Below are positions 46,423-58,249 of a stretch of DNA of 64,000 nt, piece by piece (position 1 is the stretch's first letter; every line of letters starts with the position of its first letter). The notes under the pieces are model-generated. The model was not told the origin of the DNA. It worked only from the letters and a program-made list of their open reading frames with translations, and searched no databases. The DNA is from Gautieria morchelliformis (lineage: Eukaryota > Basidiomycota > Agaricomycetes > Gomphales > Gomphaceae). Where the stretch lies: assembly GCA_015179125.1 (NCBI GenBank), contig WHVA01000088.1, forward strand, positions 186,001-250,000, given 5' to 3'. The position numbers were made by a program, and so were the translations under genes.

Positions 46423-49400
46423 ATGCCGATTGCAGTCCCCACGCCTGACGTAGCGCCTCGACGCTCTGGGGAAGACCTGTTAGGTGGTCCTGTGAATGTA
46501 CCTTCGAGCACCTTAATGGTGGAAGCAGCGAAAGGATACGACTTCCCCGAACTTGAAGGCAAAGAGCCGCAACAGCAGGTGCGCACTGATGTTCAAGGAG
46601 TTTACACTAGAAACTGACCTAAAAGGCACCAGGCTGAAGTTCTTGTCCATTCACTTGAGGTTGAGAACAGGATCAAAGATGGTGCAGAGAACCTCTTGGA
46701 GCTCCATCCAAATGTCAGTTGATCAGCGCAGGGCCTATTGTACCTATGTTTACACGTACGCTGTCAGGATCTCCAGGAAAGTCTACGAAAACAAGTCGAA
46801 TCCGAACTTCTTACCGCGCGGAAGAAGATTGAAGCTATAACGAAGAAGTTAGAGGAGGTGCGAGGGTTGGGTACGCTCAGCATCTTAAAAGACATGGTGT
46901 GAACTTTGCTCATAGTGACAACAGCGCGTGGCCTACGGAAGAAGCCTGCTGGCATCAACGCGATCGGGAAGAGTGGCACGTCGCATATGTCTGGGAAGCG
47001 TAAAGCTTTTTCTCTGTCCAGCAGAAAGTCAAGAGAGGACTTGGCAGAGAGAGGTGGGTTCATTACCATCATAAGCTGCCTCATAGACCACTTCTGATTA
47101 TGCTCCTTAACGTCAGATGATTTTCGTACTTCGATGACCCTTGCAATGACACAGATCACTCGATTAACACGGTGGAGCGGTAGCACTCTTGTTTCCCCCG
47201 GGTCGCCCAGAGGGAGTTCCACTCTACCAGTCGATGAGCAAGAGTTTGATTTCTCCCGATTTGAGGCCATGGAAACCTTGGCATCTGTCCTCAAACGCAA
47301 TACTCGGGTGCGATATGAGATAGATGTCGTAGAAGTCATTAAAGCGTATGTAACAAACCCACACAACCGGAATGATCAGTAACTGACAGTATATAGCATA
47401 ATCCCATGTTTAGCAGATACTTCCTCTAAGGAGTCTCGGACAGCTGCATATCGCCTATTGAGATACGCGCTGGTGGATGCGGAGGCTGTGGAGCGATTTC
47501 ACGAGCTCGAGCTTGATTGGTATATAGTCCGGTGGGATAATCTTGACTAATTGATCTAAACTTTATGACATATACCTTTCGCGCAGTTCCCTCGCTAGGG
47601 ACAACAAACATCACCTTGAAAAAGAACAAGCCCTCCTGTTGATACGTTCTCTCGTCGATATAGGCAACAGCATCTTGGAGCGGCGTACTGGCGCGGGATG
47701 CGGGTCGGTTCCTGTATCGGAATCTGTAATGCGTGCAGTCGTGGCTATAGCTGAACAAGTGGAGGACCCCTTTCGAGGTATTTGTCTGGTGACACTGACT
47801 GAGATATGTGAGTTCTGCTTCAAATTTTCTCATACTATAGGTTGAGCAGTCTTCATCTCAGTACTACTCGACACTGAGCTCATGTATCGCACGGGAGGAA
47901 TAAGAGTACTTATTCAGGCCGTTTCGGACGGACCACCTGAGCTTGGTCCCCTCTTTGTAACAGCGTTTCTGTTCATCGTTGATGCACCCAGAACGCGTGC
48001 ATATATGAGACCGGATGTCGACTTGGAGGTGTGTCGGTGGCCATGAAATCTCACAGGAAAGTTACGACTGATATTCTCCTTGGGCTTTCGATAGAATGTG
48101 CTGTCAGGTATTACGGATGCCTACGGCAAGGGTGAAGACCATGCGGACAAGATGAAGGCTTGCGCTAAGATAGTACAAGTTATGTTGCGTACATGGAGTG
48201 GTGCGACTCTACAAAGCAACGTATGACCTGAATTGCTGATCATTGCCTTGACGTGAATGCCTAGGTTTAATGTATCTTTGTATGAATGATATGATGGCAA
48301 TTCGGGCGACGATCGACACCTTGCGAATACCCTCGCTTCAAACGCGGGTGAGCAGGCATTTATCTCCCTCATGCCTGTCTATATTTTGACTCGTTCCTCT
48401 GTCAGGAAATTATCTTGGATATGTTCTTTGACCTCTTGAACATCAAGACTCCTGAGTGGTACCATGCGTTTATAGCAGGGCGGCGGTTAACTTGTACGCA
48501 GTTACTCTCTTTGCTGCAACTGAGCGGTCAGCTCATATCCCACAGTATATCGTCGCGAAAAGCCTGTTCAGGCGCATAGTGCAGAACATGAAGCACCGTT
48601 CAAACCCGTAGACAGGTTGAATATGACTGATCAGTATATCGGTCTATTGCTATTGGTGTTGGTTAAGGCTGGCCTTCTCGATGTGTGTCTTCATTCGGCT
48701 TTTATAGTTCACTCCTTCATGTATTTTGCTTTAGGCGTTAATCAGTATGCTGGAAGAGCCGTCCACGGATCCCGGTCTGGCACGTAAAGCCACCCTTCTC
48801 ATGGGCGAAGTCCTGCAGATCGCAAATAAAGTTTTACCTCTGTCTGTGGCTTCCAAGATCCAGGTTCACTCTATTGATGCCACACGCATTTCTTCAAAGT
48901 GTTAATATGTTTTGCTAGACATTACCCAAACTGTTCGATCTTGCGTCGGACTACACGGACGGTCCTAATCGAATTACAGGAACAACTGCACTCTCTTCCA
49001 TAGATAGCTTTAATCGCAATAGAACAAGATTACAACCTGGGGCTCAGAAAGATGGGCGTCCGAGGTATGTTCTCGCTATGTCCTGGGTGCCATGTGTGTG
49101 ATTTTCATCCCAAGGGCCAACTCCGTAGAGGAAGCCGTGCGTCGGGGCCAACGCCAAGCAGAACAGAGCAAGCTAAAGTTGGGGGTGCAAATCGATGATA
49201 AGGGTTTTCAAAACTTGCTACTTGAGTCGCAGGTGTGTCTTGACCTTCTTTAGATAGCCGTACTGCTACATCAGCACACAGGTGATTCTCACAAAAGACC
49301 AGACCAAATGGAATTTCGACGCCCTTATGGAGATGATTGAAGGGCCTTTACTCAATCCAAAACGTTTAGAAGAGGCCATCAAAGCATCGAAATGGGGCAG

Positions 49401-51922
49401 AAGAATGATGTCATTTTTCCACCCATTTAACCATCGGTTTTCGGACATGCCAAAGACCAAAGTCAGTATTTCAATAAGTGACTGTCATGTGCTAATATTA
49501 TGTAGTCCAATTCTCGGTGGGCCCGCTTGGGGCGCACGCTCCTGGTCACTTTGATCAGTAATCCGGATGGTCAACGTTTCCTTGCCGAAGATCCGTTCCT
49601 AGGTCAAATCGTGGATTGCTTCGCTCAGCTCGACCCTGTGAGTCACTACAAGGTCCTTCTCGCAAATATCTATTGATAGACTAGCATTATAGTTCAATGG
49701 TAATCCTTCTTCTGACCCCATCTTCTCAAAGCGACGTATCGAGACTACACTGACGTATGCCTATCTGGACATGCTTGGAGAACTAAGCAAATATCCTGAA
49801 GGCGTGGAGTATGTCTTGAATTTGTTGAATATTACCTACAAGTATGAACGCCTTTTCTTGCCACAGGCTGCTCGAGCGTTTCAATATCTTCACAGCGTTC
49901 TACCATTTGAGCGAACTTCGAAGTCGTGACGATCTAGTCAAAGGCATTATCCAAGCCATTGATTATTCTCTGTGAGCACCAACAAGATGTTTCTTTATCT
50001 AGGCCTCGCACTGAGTTTATGTCAGCGACGGTCACTCTCGAATCGTTCTGTCAAAGGCGTTGACTTCTCGTTATACCGTAAGTTTAACGCCACTGGTGTC
50101 TACCTGTTCATCATCAAAGGAATAGGATGTGCGAATGTATGCCACAGAGCATGTCGGCCAATTGATACAAACTTCCGCAAAAGCGAGTAGCTGGGCACTC
50201 CGGCTGCTACTGACGCAATTATATGATTCAGCACCTGAAGTCTGTGAACTCGCCGTACGCATATTGGAAGATGCGTGTGAGTCCTCGGACATTCTGGAGC
50301 TTGCCGTCGAGATGCAGCCTACACTGGATCATCTTGGGGAGATTGGAGATCCGCTGTTGCTCAAGTACGCAGTATCACTTTATTTCCCGAAGGGCCACGT
50401 TGACCGTACCAAAGGTTTATGTCGACAGAAGTTGGCTTTCGGTATTTATATAAGGCTGACTACATCGAGCGCGAAATGAATACGTGGTTTCATGTAAGAT
50501 GCGGGCACAACACGTTGATCTTATTACTAATGTGTACTTGACCTTAGGAACGGAACTCTCACTACGTGGTTCAAATTGAGGCTTATCTCGCAAAAGCGTT
50601 CAGTCCAAACGGGCTTGACGATGATGACGATATGCTGTGAAGTTTTTTTATGTCTTCTGTACACATATCCTCACTACGATGCCAGCGTATTTGAAGGGAC
50701 AGTTCCCCCGCATTTCTATGGCACCATGGCGAAGACAGAATTGGGCTGTCAGGTGCTAACAGAGAAGGGCCATTTTGCGGAATTTGCCCATTTCATTCGC
50801 CAGCATGGCCTAGAAAAGGAAGATTTCGATCTCATCTTGAAGCTCAAAAGTGTGCTTTGGGCTGTGGTAAGACATAACCGGTTGTTCCTGTTAGTTGATT
50901 TATGAACCTCTTATTAGGGCAACATCGGGGCCACTGAGCGAGGGTTACCCTTTATGGAGGAAGAAGATCTCATACCTACCATCACTGATATTGCCCGAAA
51001 AACCCCAATACTTTCTGTAAGAGGGTACGTGCTAGTTTTGCATTATCGTGCCCTGGTGATTATAGCTTTTCTTACAGGACGTGTTTCTTTGTTTTGGGCC
51101 TGATATCGTCTACCACACTGGGTGCTGAGGTTCTCGATGATTACGGCTGGGAGGCAACGACCTCTCCCCTTGGGGTGCCAACAGGGTTGGCGATCCCAAT
51201 TAACATCCAGGAGTTTGTTTCGGTGCGAGAGGGTTTGGATGTATGATCTTAGATTCTGACTACTCTATAGGTTCCTCCTTGGTCTCCTCCATCGACAAGA
51301 GATGGACATGGGACAGCACTTGAGACGCGGTTACCCTCACCCTCCAACCCATTGGAACGAGATGCACTCACTGCTATTTATAATCTCGGCAACAACGTCA
51401 TCGCGAATGCAGCATCTCGCACCTTAGTACGGTGCGCTCTCTGCAATACTCGCCCTTGCTCTCTTTCATAGTTTTTCTCCACAGATTGAAAGCTCGGCCG
51501 GAAACTCGAAATGTCTTCACCTCCATACCACTGTTCTACCGGGCATTGCATACCATCTCAACCCAGCGGTATCGCCTGCCGGTCCGCCGTTACATATTTG
51601 AATTGTTCGATATCCCCCTAGATGCCGAGGTGGTCAGGGCTTTGTCAGCCTACGGCCATACGGTGTCCTGTCAGCCTGCCATGATGCAGCGAGACAAGGG
51701 AGAGCGTCCGTTGACGATGATTCGCACGGTTAAGAGAACTGACGGTGACGAAGATGTAAGTCACCTTATAGACGCTATCGTCCTATTTTTCTTAGCATAT
51801 TTTTCAAGGATGTGTTGGACATTGACGTGGGGCAGGGTATGGGTCAAGCCGATCTGGACGACTGGGAGATTATGAGTGTGCCAGCTAAGCCTCTGCACAA
51901 ATTTATCGGCTTCGATGCATGA
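46423..51922 (+). CDS. AVO3: Rictor/Avo3-type subunit of TOR complex 2
   Basis: A long gene with some twenty short introns encoding the TORC2-specific scaffold known as Rictor in animals, Avo3/Tsc11 in budding yeast and Ste20 in fission yeast. TORC2 controls actin polarity, membrane stress and AGC kinases at the plasma membrane. An N-terminal HR1-like antiparallel coil is seen (NRIKDGAENLLELHPN, then LRKQVESELLTARKKIEAIT). Conserved helical-repeat blocks follow: AAYRLLRYALVDAEAVERF, EQALLLIRSLVDIGNSILER, FRGICLVTLTE, ELMYRTGGIRVLIQAVSDG, the hallmark EIILDMFFDLLNIKTPEWYH, and later QIEAYLAKAF and a C-terminal part with YRALHTISTQRYRLPVRRYI. It ends PLHKFIGFDA at 51922. The start at 46423 (MPIAVPTPDV) is the best nearby ATG but an upstream exon is possible. 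No break was noticed. Confidence 0.85.
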
Positions 51923-52189
51923 TGTTGTTCTGTACCGCCTGCTCTCTATCTCATACAGTACTTTTTTTTTTTTATCGTCGCTTTGCACGTTTACTTACCA
52001 CATCGAGCTCAATATCCTGCATTGGACATTTGTACCAAATTCATGTATCACTTGCGTCCCTGTTTATAACATGTATTACGTTTGTCTTGTCTCGATCGAA
52101 CTCGTGGGAAACTTGAATGCAACTGTATAGTATCCATTTCTCCCACGCCAACCTGCCTGGTACAACAACTCTCATATCCTCAAGACACC

Positions 52190-53095
52190 ATGGGTACGCT
52201 ATCCACCACAAATCCTGTCAAGAATCACTGATATCTAAACATTCACCTAGTTCGCTATGCTTCGGCTCACCTTGCCACTAATTCTGAGAAGAGTGAGCTT
52301 CCGAAGCATCTCTTTATGAGTAGAAATTCATGGCGGTTCATTAGCCTCTCGCGCTCGGGGGAGTACCTCAGAACACACTTTAAAAACATGCGCGAAGTTG
52401 CAGCAGTCGTGAGCGGTATGTATTAACATTATCTTTTAGACGAACCGAATATGTACCCACTATACCTTAGGCATGAAGCTGACGAAGGCATACTCCTTCC
52501 TCGGTGACGTCCAGGAGCACAAACAATGTGTTCCATTCCGTCGTTTCAATGGTGGCGTTGGCCGTGCTAGTCAAGCCAAACAATTCAAGGCTACGCAAGG
52601 TTCGTTCATTGTTAATGAACCTCTGCGCTTGAGACTTACTCTTCACTCGTAACAGGTCGGTGGCCAGAAAAGTCGGTTAAATTCTTGTTGCGTCTCCTCA
52701 AGAATGCTGAGTCGAATGCCGACGCCAAAAACCTCGACTTGGAGGACCTGCTCGTAAAGAATATCGTCGTTCAACAGGCCCCGGTATGTCCAAGCTTCCG
52801 AGTCGTATTCTGTCGACTCTTATTAAAGTGATTTAGAAAACCCGTCGTCGTACCTACCGTGCCCATGGTCGTATCAACCCTTACCAAGGTCACCCTTGCC
52901 ATATCGAGGTTTGTATTCTATCTACTCACATCGCACTGACCTAACCATATGTCAATACAGATCATTCTTTCTGCCACAGACACCGAAGTGGAGCGGAGCA
53001 AAGACAAAGATGACGTTGCGGCTAGGCAAATTGGCGAAGGTTTGAACAGGCGGCAACAGGCCCGGATGCGTCGCATCGAAGCTGCACGGGTATAA
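52190..53095 (+). CDS. RPL17: 60S ribosomal protein uL22 (RPL17)
   Basis: Seven exons: 52190-52193, 52251-52292, 52345-52415, 52471-52599, 52656-52793, 52847-52918, 52961-53095, giving 196 residues. The product is the large-subunit protein uL22, which lines the peptide exit tunnel. Diagnostic stretches are [59 protein letters not shown] and [20 protein letters not shown]. The first coding exon is only four nucleotides (ATGG), a pattern common in ribosomal protein genes, and all introns have good splice signals. Length and sequence match the family closely, so the gene should be functional and highly expressed. It converges with the sugar transporter. Confidence 0.95.
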
Positions 53096-53328
53096 AAGCC
53101 TCTGAATGGTTCTGGACCAGAAGTATTGACGAAACATGGAGCTATGTCGTGCCAAATATGTTGTGTTATGCTATGGATAGTCCAGCCCTATGGGAATATA
53201 TCGATTCATTCAGCCTTCCGAGGGCAATTTCCTCCGTGTAGGCTTATTAGCAAATGATCTACCGAGCAAACTGACACGGCCAATCTATGCTAAGCCACGC
53301 TATTAATTCTATATTTCCCCAGGGTGCT

Positions 53329-56301
53329 CTATGCCTCGATGTTCTGACCCTCCGTGCCAGACACATACGTTGTCTGTGGTGTAATAGTTGAATACTCATT
53401 TGCAATTGCCTTGACTTTGGCTTCTCCATCGAAGATACTATATAACGGTGTGCACAGTTGGTCAAAGCTCGTACATAAAATTATACACGAGCAGACTTAC
53501 GCAGCTGTTTCTTCTAGCGTACGCTGTAGATACGTATTCAGTTGCAATGTGAATAAACCGTGACGCGGACAAAAAAACCATACCCCTTTGGTCTGTCAAA
53601 CGAATCGGTGACAAATAAGTGATGCGTTTTCCGGAGGTCCAGGGAAACAACCTTTGCGTACCTCTACGACGAACAACACTACGAACACAAGCTCAAATAA
53701 AAGCCAGCAACAGAAAACGACCTTTGAAGTCGCTCAAAAGTCACTTCTACTGTCAAATCTAGGCGGAAACAGAAAACTAACGTAGTACTTCCACGCTAGC
53801 CTATGACGAGGGTCAGCACACGTACAGCACCGTGCAATATTACACGTACTGCTGAAGCGCGATTGGATTCGCGTATCTAAAATAGAGGCATTATGCGTAC
53901 ATCACCAAAGGTGGAGCACACAAGTTCGGACGTACTGGTTGAAGATGAATGACAGTGAGATCGCAAAGTAATAAATTGTGATCCCTTTGGCGCGTAATGG
54001 GTAGGGGAGTATTTCAACCGTGTATCTGAAAAATCTCAATGAACACGGAATTTCGAAGCCGGTTGGGGATTCACGAGATGACTTACGCTCCAACTAAAGG
54101 GGAGTAAGCGATCTTGAATCTGGTTAGTAAAGGGATTGATTAATCTATACAGTAAGCGTATCTCACATCGTATGAGGCATAGAACAAGACTGACAATAAG
54201 ACGTTCAAAGCATTAGCAATGTCACACCCTCAATACTAACAAGGAAGCCTACAGATGAATGCAACGACTGCATTGGCCATACTTTTCCCACCACCCTGCG
54301 CGTAAAGTGAAGAGAATACAGTCTGCAAAGTGAATGTAATAAGCATGCCTTCATAGAAAGAAAAGCGTCAGTGACGTGCTATGTATAGTACACCAGTGCA
54401 GCGTGAAACGGACCCGCTGTGGATGTTATAAACAGTGTGCGTCTGCCGATCTTGTCGCACAGGCAAGCCGCACCGATAGCCATGATCACGTTCTCGGTGG
54501 ACAGAAGCGCATTGACAAGGAGTTGGGTGAAGGGGTTTGTAACTGATTACATGTCAATCAGATATACAGCTGCTGGTTAGATGACTTACTCCCGATGGTA
54601 TTGAAGACGGGGCTCAAGTCTATACAACACAAAGTCAGTCCCTCTGGCCTTCGAAGTCCAGACCCATTTGCTCACAGTAAGCCACCAGTCCATTCCCACT
54701 CCACTGAAGGCAAAAAATTCGATCATCGATCAACCCTCCTACATTATGATTTCCCCACCTGACTGAAAAAAGCCAAAGCTACAATGACCATCATCCGCCG
54801 ACGGTTCCCTCGCGTACTTATCAGAGTTTTCCATCCGACCATCCCATCAAGCCTCAAGGCAGTCTTGATCTCCTGAAACTCATACTGTACCAGCGGATCT
54901 TGCCTGCTCTGCCACTCATCATAAGGTCGTAGCTGGAGGCAACATCAACTTACTCGTCACCCTGGGCGTGATAATACGCCAGCGTCTGTAAGGCTTGGGC
55001 ATCTCTGCCACGACTAATCAACCATCTTGGGCTTTCTGGACCCAAAAAAACGAAGACCATCTGTATCAGGCCAGGGAGTGCCTGGACTGCTGAAGGTACC
55101 CGCCAGGCCCACGAGCTAGGAATGCGGAATGTACCGAAAGTCTGTTGAGTGGGGTCAGGCCTCGCCGCCTCGGTGATTGGTCACTATACTTGTCCATTGA
55201 ACGGTGACTCACCGTCCACGCAGCACTGTAAGTATCATCACGCCATTCAGCTGTGAGAACATATTGCATAATTAGATGGTATTTGACTCACAGCACAGCT
55301 CCACCTTGCCTTGTCAGAAGAAGTCGAAGTTAATATAAAAACCAAGAAGCATCGATTCCATGCCACACACCAGAGCGCGTTGAAACTGGATGTCAATGCT
55401 GCGCGTTGGGTCGGGTATGCAATCTCTGTTATGAGCATCTACGTAGGTCAGCCTCGACATCATTGAAGGAGTTAATGAGTCCATACAGGAGCCGAATTGG
55501 TGGCAAAGGCCGAACCACAACCAACTTGGTAATAGAATGATGATTTGGGACGCAAAGATGGATTGGAGACACGTACTTAAAAACCTGACATAAAATATGG
55601 CATGAGGAAAAGGATAACGTGGAATAAGCAGTGACTAGGAGCACCTGGCGCCGATGAACGTGCCAACGTTCTGACTACTAGCCTGCAGGATGGCGCCCAC
55701 GACCATGATGCTCGCGCCGGTGAAGACTGCAAAGCGACGACCCATTCCATCGGCTAGGTATGGCACTATAGGCAAGACCGCGATCCCGCCCACTCGCTGT
55801 ATGATAGCAAGAAGAGCAAGCTATATATCCCAAAGTTCCCGGCCCCATTTGTGTGTTAATTGTGTGAGATTACGCGCCTTGCTGCCACGAGGAAAGTTGA
55901 AAGCTTCCTCCCACTGGGTCAACGACTGTAAACCATCTGGGCAATATGTGTCAGGTGAAAAAGCATCGAATTTATCGATAATCCGCACTCATCATGCTGC
56001 CTAATTTTCGTCAGACCATGCCTTAGCGCAACGAACGGATTATATTATCAGGTCATACCATCGTAGCCATCGGCAAAGTTCGACAACAGGCTATCACGAT
56101 GAGGGCCGGCAACTGCAGTTAGCTTTAGATAGGATGCATAGTGTTTCCTTACAGCATGACAATGTACGCGTTGAGCACCAAGCGTTGCCTTTGGTAGTAC
56201 CAAGGCTTGGCACCCGGGACATTGACGACGGATGCGTAGGTTAGCCTTTGTCCTTTGCGTTCGTCGACCTCTACCTTTGGCTTTTCCCCAGTGACTTGCA
56301 T
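53329..56301 (-). CDS. MFS sugar transporter (lactose permease/hexose transporter-like)
   Basis: A minus-strand gene broken by many short introns, encoding a 12-helix sugar porter of the major facilitator superfamily in the plasma membrane. The start at 56301 (MQVTGEKPKVEVDERKGQ) gives a hydrophilic N-terminus. The first membrane region carries NFADGYDG; then SLTQWEEAFNFPRG; the signature VPYLADGMGRRFAVFTGASI (D-x-x-GRR loop); SFNALW; and the C-terminal half has YTVEILPYPLRAKGITIYY, SLSFIFNQY and the family's PETKGR-like end E-TKG-RTLEETAAIFDGE split by short introns. The tail ends GTEGQNIEA at the stop 53331-53329. The VEILPYPLRAKG box is typical of fungal lactose permease/hexose transporters. 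Substrate is not deducible. It converges with RPL17 with about 230 bp between stops. Confidence 0.8.
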
Positions 56302-56735
56302 AACTGTGGCAAAGACAGCAGTAGTCTAGGTCTTTCCATTTTGAAAAGAAGTCAATTCAAATTGGCAGATCGAGCTATAGATACCGTGAGAGCCGGCGAA
56401 CTTCTAAGCGAAGGCTTACTATCGTTTATGGTATACCAGGCACGTAGTCATTATATAATGCAATCTACCAATTAGGACGCCGGAAGAAAGTGTAAGGGAA
56501 TTAGAGGCGTGACTGACGATTTGCCTTTGGTCTCATATAGCACCTCTTCCTCACAAGTCCCAGGAAGCCGTGTGAGCGATTTCAATGGATCCAGGAATGG
56601 TCGGGTGGGAAATGAGCAGCAGTGCACCATTCAGGATCTGTTGGTCATAGTAGAAGGTTGAATGCATCGATGTCTGAGGAATCTTCGCTTCATACAGCAT
56701 ATATAGTTCCTCCGCCACCACGTAAAACATAGGGC
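56302..56735. other. intergenic region
   Basis: About 430 bp between the start of the sugar transporter and the stop of the cyclin gene, both on the minus strand. It should hold the transporter promoter and the cyclin 3' end. No other feature was seen. Confidence 0.5.
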
Positions 56736-58179
56736 TTATCCCGCCAGTAAACTTCCAGGGGGGCCGAACAAAAACCTTACTGTGCCTTCGTTCTTGCCCA
56801 AACCTTCAGCTTCGCCTATTACTCTGTCGCCACCCCCACTCCCATCCTTCATTCCTTGACCTGCGCCAAACTCAAGGCTCCTCTTGCGCTCGCGTGGAAC
56901 ATCTTTTTCGCGCATAAAAATCTTGAGCCGCGTGAGATGATCTGGATGGTGCGGGAAGGATGGCGAAGGTGTCTGGACAGGGAGAGGCGAAGGATGCGAG
57001 TGTGAGTGCGAGTAGGGTGACGGAGATTGTGGTGTGCTGGGCGAGGTGTGTGTGCTAGAGGAAGATGATGATTCGTGGAGAAGGAGATCCATAATCATGT
57101 GTGCAATTTCTGTTATGTGCCATCGATCCGAGGTTTTCCCAATAGATTGGAGGTAACATACCCTGCACATCTTCAAGACGAGACTGAAATTGTTCTTCCC
57201 AAGTACCTTGATTTCCGAGGAAGTCTGCGATTTCACCACTAGTTCTTGATCCAGCGTAAGCGTTCTCTGGTACAGAAGTGTTCTCGAAGGAAAGCAGCAA
57301 GGCGGCAAGATAGATGCAAGCAAGCGCAACGCTATGCGGTGGGTATAAAAGAAGCGAAAGGGTACGATTGCTATCTGTCGTTAAGCGCCATGCCAGGTTT
57401 GTAAGTTGTTTAGTTGCTGCAGTACTCGTTAAAACAAGGACTATTCCCAATCGTTCTGTTTGGAGCTCGGAACTTACCACCAACGGCACGGCCCGCCTTT
57501 ATTACGTAGGGGAAAGGCATCTTAGACGTGAAATTGAAACAAACTGTTTCGAGGATGAGGCGCTCGATAGCAAGGAGACGTTGGCGGTCCTGCTCTACTT
57601 TCTACCACAAAGGACGTTCATCGTTCAGGCTATAAGTTACCGTACAATCACGTACCTCAGGGTCCATAGTGACATCCCCGCCAATGGCCTTGGACTTTGC
57701 GGCAAGGTCAGGGAAACGAATTGCGTATGATACCATAAGGAGGTCTTGTGGCTTCTTGAGGGTGTCGTGCATCTTCGTGGAGACGTACAATGCAGCAAGC
57801 GTCACATCCTGGTTTTTTTCCCCAAGGTGAGTGGGATATGCAGCTGGGCGGCAAGGAAACAAACATGGTAGATGAAGTCTTTCCGAGGAAAGTAAAGGTG
57901 AAACCGGTGGTACAAGTTCTGTGCAGTGGCAATAGTTTTTCGAGGGCTGCCAGTCCATGAAACATATAGCCATGGCACGGGTTAAACCACGTACAAGCCA
58001 ATGCGACCGCCTATTGCCTCAATAAACGAACATGCTTGCTGCCTCTGCTTTTCCTCCTGACTGGTGGATAGTTTTCCTCGTTGCTTTGTTGATAGGACAT
58101 CCACCTGTGATGGTGTAAAGTATGGATGATGATGCTTGGTGTGGAAAGTCGGCGATGGTGGACGAATGTCGATATCCAT
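56736..58179 (-). CDS. CTK2: cyclin of the Ctk2/cyclin K type (CTD kinase subunit)
   Basis: Minus-strand gene with short introns. The cyclin box begins EEKQRQQACSFIEAIGGRIG, continues RKTIATAQNLYHRFHLYFPR, then LAALYVSTKMHDTLKKPQDL and SYAIRFPDLAAKSKAIGG, and a second fold around LLAIERLILETVCFNFTSK and LTNLAWRLTTDSNRTLS. The STKMHDTLKKP block is typical of the cyclin partner of the Ctk1/CDK9-12 kinases that phosphorylate the RNA polymerase II C-terminal domain at Ser2, in the nucleus. A Ser/Pro/His-rich C-terminal extension (about 57060-56930) follows the second fold, and the stop is at 56736. The start at 58179 (MDIDIRPPSPTF) is the first ATG. It is divergent from the G-patch gene with a 70-bp gap. 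Confidence 0.8.
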
Positions 58180-58249
58180 GTCAGACTAAGTACAGGCTAC
58201 AACAGTCATTTCGTCTGTTACATAATCCCATGCTTTGTCCGCCGCCACC
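58180..58249. promoter_or_regulatory. 70-bp bidirectional promoter, cyclin / G-patch gene
   Basis: The start codons at 58179 (minus) and 58250 (plus) are 70 bp apart, so the two genes share one very short promoter interval. The plus-strand ATG has the context GCCGCCACCATGA, a near-ideal start. No TATA box was seen. Confidence 0.6.
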
